Below are positions 60,829-64,000 of a DNA stretch of 64,000 bases, in pieces; positions within the stretch are counted from its first letter, which is position 1, and each line of letters starts with the position of its first letter. The notes beneath the pieces are model-generated. The model worked only from the letters and a program-made list of their open reading frames with translations, was not told the DNA's origin and ran no database searches. Location: assembly GCF_012933655.1 (NCBI RefSeq), contig NZ_JABBJJ010000001.1, positions 1-64,000 on the forward strand, read 5' to 3'. Origin of the DNA: Pyxidicoccus fallax (lineage in GTDB: Bacteria > Myxococcota > Myxococcia > Myxococcales > Myxococcaceae). A program made the translations under genes and the position numbers.

Positions 60829-62646
60829 ATGAAGAGACGAGTGCTCCTGCACCGCGGGCTCGCGCTGGCGATGGCGCTGATGTCCTCGGCCGCCATGGCC
60901 CAGACGGTGCTTCCCAACTTCGAATTGGAGCGGTTGGAGCTGAACCCGGGTGCGGAGGGCTCCCTGCTCGTGGGCATGGGTGAGCTGCTACCCGCGGGCG
61001 ACTACCGCGTCTCGCTGGTGGCGGCGTACGCGCACAGCCCGCTGCTGCTGGATTTGGACGGCGAGGTCTTCACCATCGTCGGCGGACGCGCGACGACGCA
61101 CGCGGCGGTGGCCTACGCGCCCACGGATTGGCTGCAGGTGATGCTGCAGATTCCGCTGGCGTTCCAGACCACCGGGGACCTGGGAGACACGGGCTACGCC
61201 GCGCCTTCCTCCTTCGGATTGGGAACGCCCACGGCCGCGGCGCGGGTGGGGCTGATGACCCAGGACGAGCAGGGTGGCGTCGACCTGGCGATGGAGCTGG
61301 GGGCGGGGCTGCCGGTGGGCAGCGCGGCGATGCTGGCGCGGGACAACGGCATGCTCCGGCTGGCGCCGAAGCTGATGGTGGGCCGCCACTTCGGCTTCAT
61401 CCGCGCGGGCCTGGAGGTGGGCTTCGTGCGGCGGCTGCGCCAGCGCATCACCCGCGAGGCCCAGGTCTCCCAGGACCAGATTGGCAACGAGGTGCGGGTG
61501 GGCGCGGCCATCGCCACCACGGGCCGGCGGATGCGCTGGGAGCTGAACGTGCGCGGCATGGTGCCGCTGACGGATCAGCCGGGCGCCGCGGAGCTGCTAC
61601 CCGGGGTGCGCTACCTCGTGAATCCCTCCTTCGAGATGTTCGCGATGGCGGGCGTGGGCGTGGGCTCGGCGCCGGGCACGCCGCTGTTCCGGATGATGGT
61701 GGGCGGGGCCTTTGGTGACGCGACGCCGCGGCGTGGGCCGGGGGAGTCCTCGGTCAACTGCGAGCCGGGGCTGCCCCACACGCTCGAGGAATGTCCCGAC
61801 ATGGACGAGGACGGCGACGGCGTGCGCAACATCGCGGACCGGTGCCCCATGGTGCCCGGCGACGTGGCGCGCAAGGGCTGCTCCGCCCAGGACACGGATG
61901 CCGACGGCCTGGAGGACATGCTGGATGCCTGTCCGTTCGAGCCGGGCCTGGCGGCGAACCAGGGCTGCCCGCTGCGGGACGCGGACAAGGACGAGACGCC
62001 GGACGAGACGGACAGCTGCCCGAACGACCCGGGGCCGGCGGACAACCGGGGCTGCCCGGTGCGCGACACGGACAAGGACGGCATCGACAACGACAAGGAC
62101 GAGTGCCCGAACGAGGCCGGTCCGGTCGAGCGCAATGGCTGCCCCGAGTCGGACACGGACAAGGACGGCGTGCCCAACCGCATCGACAGCTGCGCGACCG
62201 AGGCGGGCGACCCGAGCAACAAGGGCTGCCCCGGTCACGTGCAGCCGCTGGTGCAGATCGACGTCGGCGAGCTGAAGCTGACCAGCAAGGTGTTCTTCGT
62301 GCCGGACCAGGCCCGCATCGACCTTGCCCGCTCGCGCGACGTGCTGGACTGGGTGGCGCGCGTCATCAAGGAGCACCCGGAGATGCCGCTCGTCGTGGTG
62401 GGCGCGCACACGGACAACCGGGGCGTTCCGGACAACAACCGCCGGATGTCGCAGGCCCGCGCGGAAGCGGTGCGCCAGTACCTCATCAGCAAGGGCGTCC
62501 CCGCCGAGCGTCTGCAGGCGCAGGGCTACGGACAGGACCGCCCCATCGACACCAACATCACCTCCATCGGCCGTGAGAACAACCGCCGCGTGGAGTTCAC
62601 CATCGTGGACCCGGAGCAGGAGAAGGCGGGTAGCCCCAAGCGCTAG
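60829..62646 (+). CDS. OmpA-family outer-membrane protein with thrombospondin type-3 repeats
   Basis: A 605-residue exported protein. The ATG at 60829 follows GGGGAG and gives a signal peptide cut at AMA|Q (residue 24). Residues 30-320 look like a beta-barrel or outer-membrane-associated domain. Residues 325-465 hold four or five calcium-binding-type repeats (DMDEDGDGVRNIADRCP, DTDADGLEDMLDACP, DADKDETPDETDSCP, DTDKDGIDNDKDECP, DTDKDGVPNRIDSC). Residues 470-600 are an OmpA-like peptidoglycan-binding domain (VVVGAHTDNRGVPDNNRRMSQARAEAVRQYLISKGV, ENNRRVEF). It links the outer membrane to peptidoglycan. It is divergent from the T6SS operon and 30 bp before the next gene, probably cotranscribed with it. 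Confidence 0.92.
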   Translation: MKRRVLLHRGLALAMALMSSAAMAQTVLPNFELERLELNPGAEGSLLVGMGELLPAGDYRVSLVAAYAHSPLLLDLDGEVFTIVGGRATTHAAVAYAPTDWLQVMLQIPLAFQTTGDLGDTGYAAPSSFGLGTPTAAARVGLMTQDEQGGVDLAMELGAGLPVGSAAMLARDNGMLRLAPKLMVGRHFGFIRAGLEVGFVRRLRQRITREAQVSQDQIGNEVRVGAAIATTGRRMRWELNVRGMVPLTDQPGAAELLPGVRYLVNPSFEMFAMAGVGVGSAPGTPLFRMMVGGAFGDATPRRGPGESSVNCEPGLPHTLEECPDMDEDGDGVRNIADRCPMVPGDVARKGCSAQDTDADGLEDMLDACPFEPGLAANQGCPLRDADKDETPDETDSCPNDPGPADNRGCPVRDTDKDGIDNDKDECPNEAGPVERNGCPESDTDKDGVPNRIDSCATEAGDPSNKGCPGHVQPLVQIDVGELKLTSKVFFVPDQARIDLARSRDVLDWVARVIKEHPEMPLVVVGAHTDNRGVPDNNRRMSQARAEAVRQYLISKGVPAERLQAQGYGQDRPIDTNITSIGRENNRRVEFTIVDPEQEKAGSPKR

Positions 62647-62676
62647 CTGGGGGCCCCGGTCCAGGAGAGCGGATTT

Positions 62677-64000
62677 ATGAGAGCGGTGCTCAAGAAGGCT
62701 CTGGTGTCCATGGGACTCGCCCTGGGAGCGGCCACGCTCGCGGTGGCCGCGCCCGACGTGTTCCATATTGGCGACGGACAGGATGGTAGCGACGAGCTGA
62801 GCAGCACGGATGTCATCAACGCCTATGCCCAGCTCATGTCCGTGAGCGCGGACGGCAAGGTGCTCGACGTCTCCACCAAGACGGGGTTCGCCGCAAACGA
62901 CCTGGTCATGGTGATCCAGATGACGGGGCTGTCGCCGGCGCCAGCAGCTGGCAGCAGCCCGGTGACGCTGGGGGAGAGTGGGGTAGGCACCTGGGAGCTG
63001 GCGCGGGTGCAGACCGTGAGCACCACGGCGAATCAGCTCACCCTCACCGAGGGACTCGTCAATGCCTTCCCCGCCACGGGCGTCCAGGTCGTCAAGGTGC
63101 CTGAGTACCAGGACCTCACGATTCCAGCGGGCGTGACCATCGCACCTCCGGCCTGGAATGGCTCGGTTGGCGGCGTCCTGGCGTTCCTGGTCTCCGGCCA
63201 GTTCACCAATAACGGCGTGATTGATGCGACCGGGAAGGGGTTCCGCGGTGGGGCCTCTGGTGCGGGAGCCTCGGGTGGAGGCACGCATTGCACCGTGGAA
63301 GATGAGGCAGGTACGGGCCCCAAGAAGGGCGAGGGCGTCAGCAACTTTTCCGGCGGCACCGCCTATGGAGCCAACGAGGGACGCGGCAACCTGGCCAATG
63401 GCGGTGGCGCTGGTGTCTGTTCCTCTCGCGGAGGTGGCGGTGGTGGCAACGCGGGGCGGGGAGGGAACGGAAGAAGCTCCGAGTCGGCCGAGGCGGCACT
63501 CGGTGGCGCGGTCCTGACCTATTCGCAGCCTGGCAGGCTGGTGATGGGAGGTGGCGGTGGCGCCGGGCACGGGACCGCCAGCTCAGGTTCCAATGTCGGC
63601 GGTCCGGGCGGCGCTGGTGGCGGCATCGTCTTCATCCGCGCGGGACAGCTTGAGGGAACCGGCTCCATCCTGGCCTCGGGTTCGAGTGGTGAGGATGGCA
63701 CCACCGGCAGTGGTGGCGGCGGTGGTGGCGCAGGCGGCTCCATCCAGGTGCGGATCGCCGGCTTCGCTGAGTGCAGCGCCATCCGGGCCGAAGGTGGACT
63801 GGGAGGAAACCAGGGCCCGGACGCGGGCAACACGACTGGTGGCCAGGGTGCCGGTGGCTCGGTGCTGTTCCAGGCCGGTCATGTGGTGGGCACCTGCGCG
63901 CTCTCCACGGATGCGGGCTCGGTCGCGGCGAGCGGCTCGACCACCGTGCTGGATGGCGGGCTCACCCAGCTCGCGCCGCCCGTGGTGACGTCGCCCGGGA
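62677..64000 (+). CDS. Glycine-rich secreted protein, N-terminal part (runs off the right edge); AgmC-like
   Basis: The first 441 residues of a larger protein that continues beyond the window. The start at 62677 follows AGGAGA. A signal peptide (cleavage near AVAA|P) is followed by VFHIGDGQDGSDELSSTDVINAYAQLM and VLDVSTKTGFAANDLVMVIQMTGL. Very Gly-rich segments follow (GGGGGGNAGRGGNG, GGGGGGAGGSIQVRIAGF). This layout resembles large myxobacterial surface proteins annotated as the gliding-motility protein AgmC; I am not certain of that assignment. It probably forms a beta-helical adhesin. The preceding OmpA-like gene is 30 bp upstream. Confidence 0.72.
   Translation, partial: MRAVLKKALVSMGLALGAATLAVAAPDVFHIGDGQDGSDELSSTDVINAYAQLMSVSADGKVLDVSTKTGFAANDLVMVIQMTGLSPAPAAGSSPVTLGESGVGTWELARVQTVSTTANQLTLTEGLVNAFPATGVQVVKVPEYQDLTIPAGVTIAPPAWNGSVGGVLAFLVSGQFTNNGVIDATGKGFRGGASGAGASGGGTHCTVEDEAGTGPKKGEGVSNFSGGTAYGANEGRGNLANGGGAGVCSSRGGGGGGNAGRGGNGRSSESAEAALGGAVLTYSQPGRLVMGGGGGAGHGTASSGSNVGGPGGAGGGIVFIRAGQLEGTGSILASGSSGEDGTTGSGGGGGGAGGSIQVRIAGFAECSAIRAEGGLGGNQGPDAGNTTGGQGAGGSVLFQAGHVVGTCALSTDAGSVAASGSTTVLDGGLTQLAPPVVTSPG

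Overview
The window looks like a chromosomal segment of a myxobacterium of the Myxococcus, Corallococcus or Pyxidicoccus group (Myxococcota). The basis is very high GC with strong G/C third positions, many lipoproteins and secreted beta-propeller proteins, a SitA6/SitI6-type polymorphic toxin and immunity pair known from Myxococcus, and a T6SS gene order that fits this group. I saw no rRNA, tRNA, CRISPR array or intact insertion sequence.

Layout. 1-6.6 kb: an N-terminal gene fragment running off the left edge, an ELWxSDGTxxGT-repeat lipoprotein, a secreted copper-radical (glyoxal/galactose oxidase-like) oxidase, a small CxxC protein and a long helical-repeat exported protein. 6.7-9.8 kb: a short UvrA-like ABC protein divergent from a TetR regulator, with two matching operators between them. 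9.9-11.8 kb: a low-GC orphan gene facing a SitI6 immunity/SitA6 lipoprotein-toxin operon. 11.8-17.1 kb: an LRR protein, a CPBP-type membrane protein and a 1125-residue protein whose N-terminus carries the Rx4H motif of HEPN ribonucleases. 17.3-31.5 kb: mostly exported or surface proteins (Asp-box propeller, a protein with 240-bp tandem repeats, OB-fold lipoprotein, 14-repeat RCC1 lipoprotein, PPC lipoprotein, LamG protein) plus an SDR/LysR divergent pair and a macro-domain protein. 31.5-35.6 kb: a sulfate ABC transporter operon. 35.9-38.7 kb: a GH16 glucanase, an ABM-like protein, a membrane-anchored thioredoxin and an HPF-like ribosome hibernation factor. 38.8-60.6 kb: a 15-gene type VI secretion locus on the minus strand, vgrG-tssJ-K-L-M-tagF-A-B-C-hcp-E-F-G-H-lipoprotein, closed by a strong terminator. 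60.8 kb to the end: an OmpA-like protein with calcium-binding-type repeats and the start of a large glycine-rich surface protein.

The most interesting signal lies upstream of the sulfate transporter operon. A 24-28 codon reading frame with four consecutive Cys codons is followed by three mutually exclusive RNA stems (1:2, 2:3 and 3:4 terminator), the architecture of classical transcription attenuation. It would link cysteinyl-tRNA charging to sulfate uptake. Other items worth a second look are the HEPN protein, the hairpins that bracket hcp and pair better in the hcp mRNA strand than in the opposite strand, the pentapeptide minisatellite inside tssA, the missing canonical start codon of tssH, and the SitA6/SitI6 neighbourhood.

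All calls come from reading the sequence and recognising families. No database search or folding program was run.
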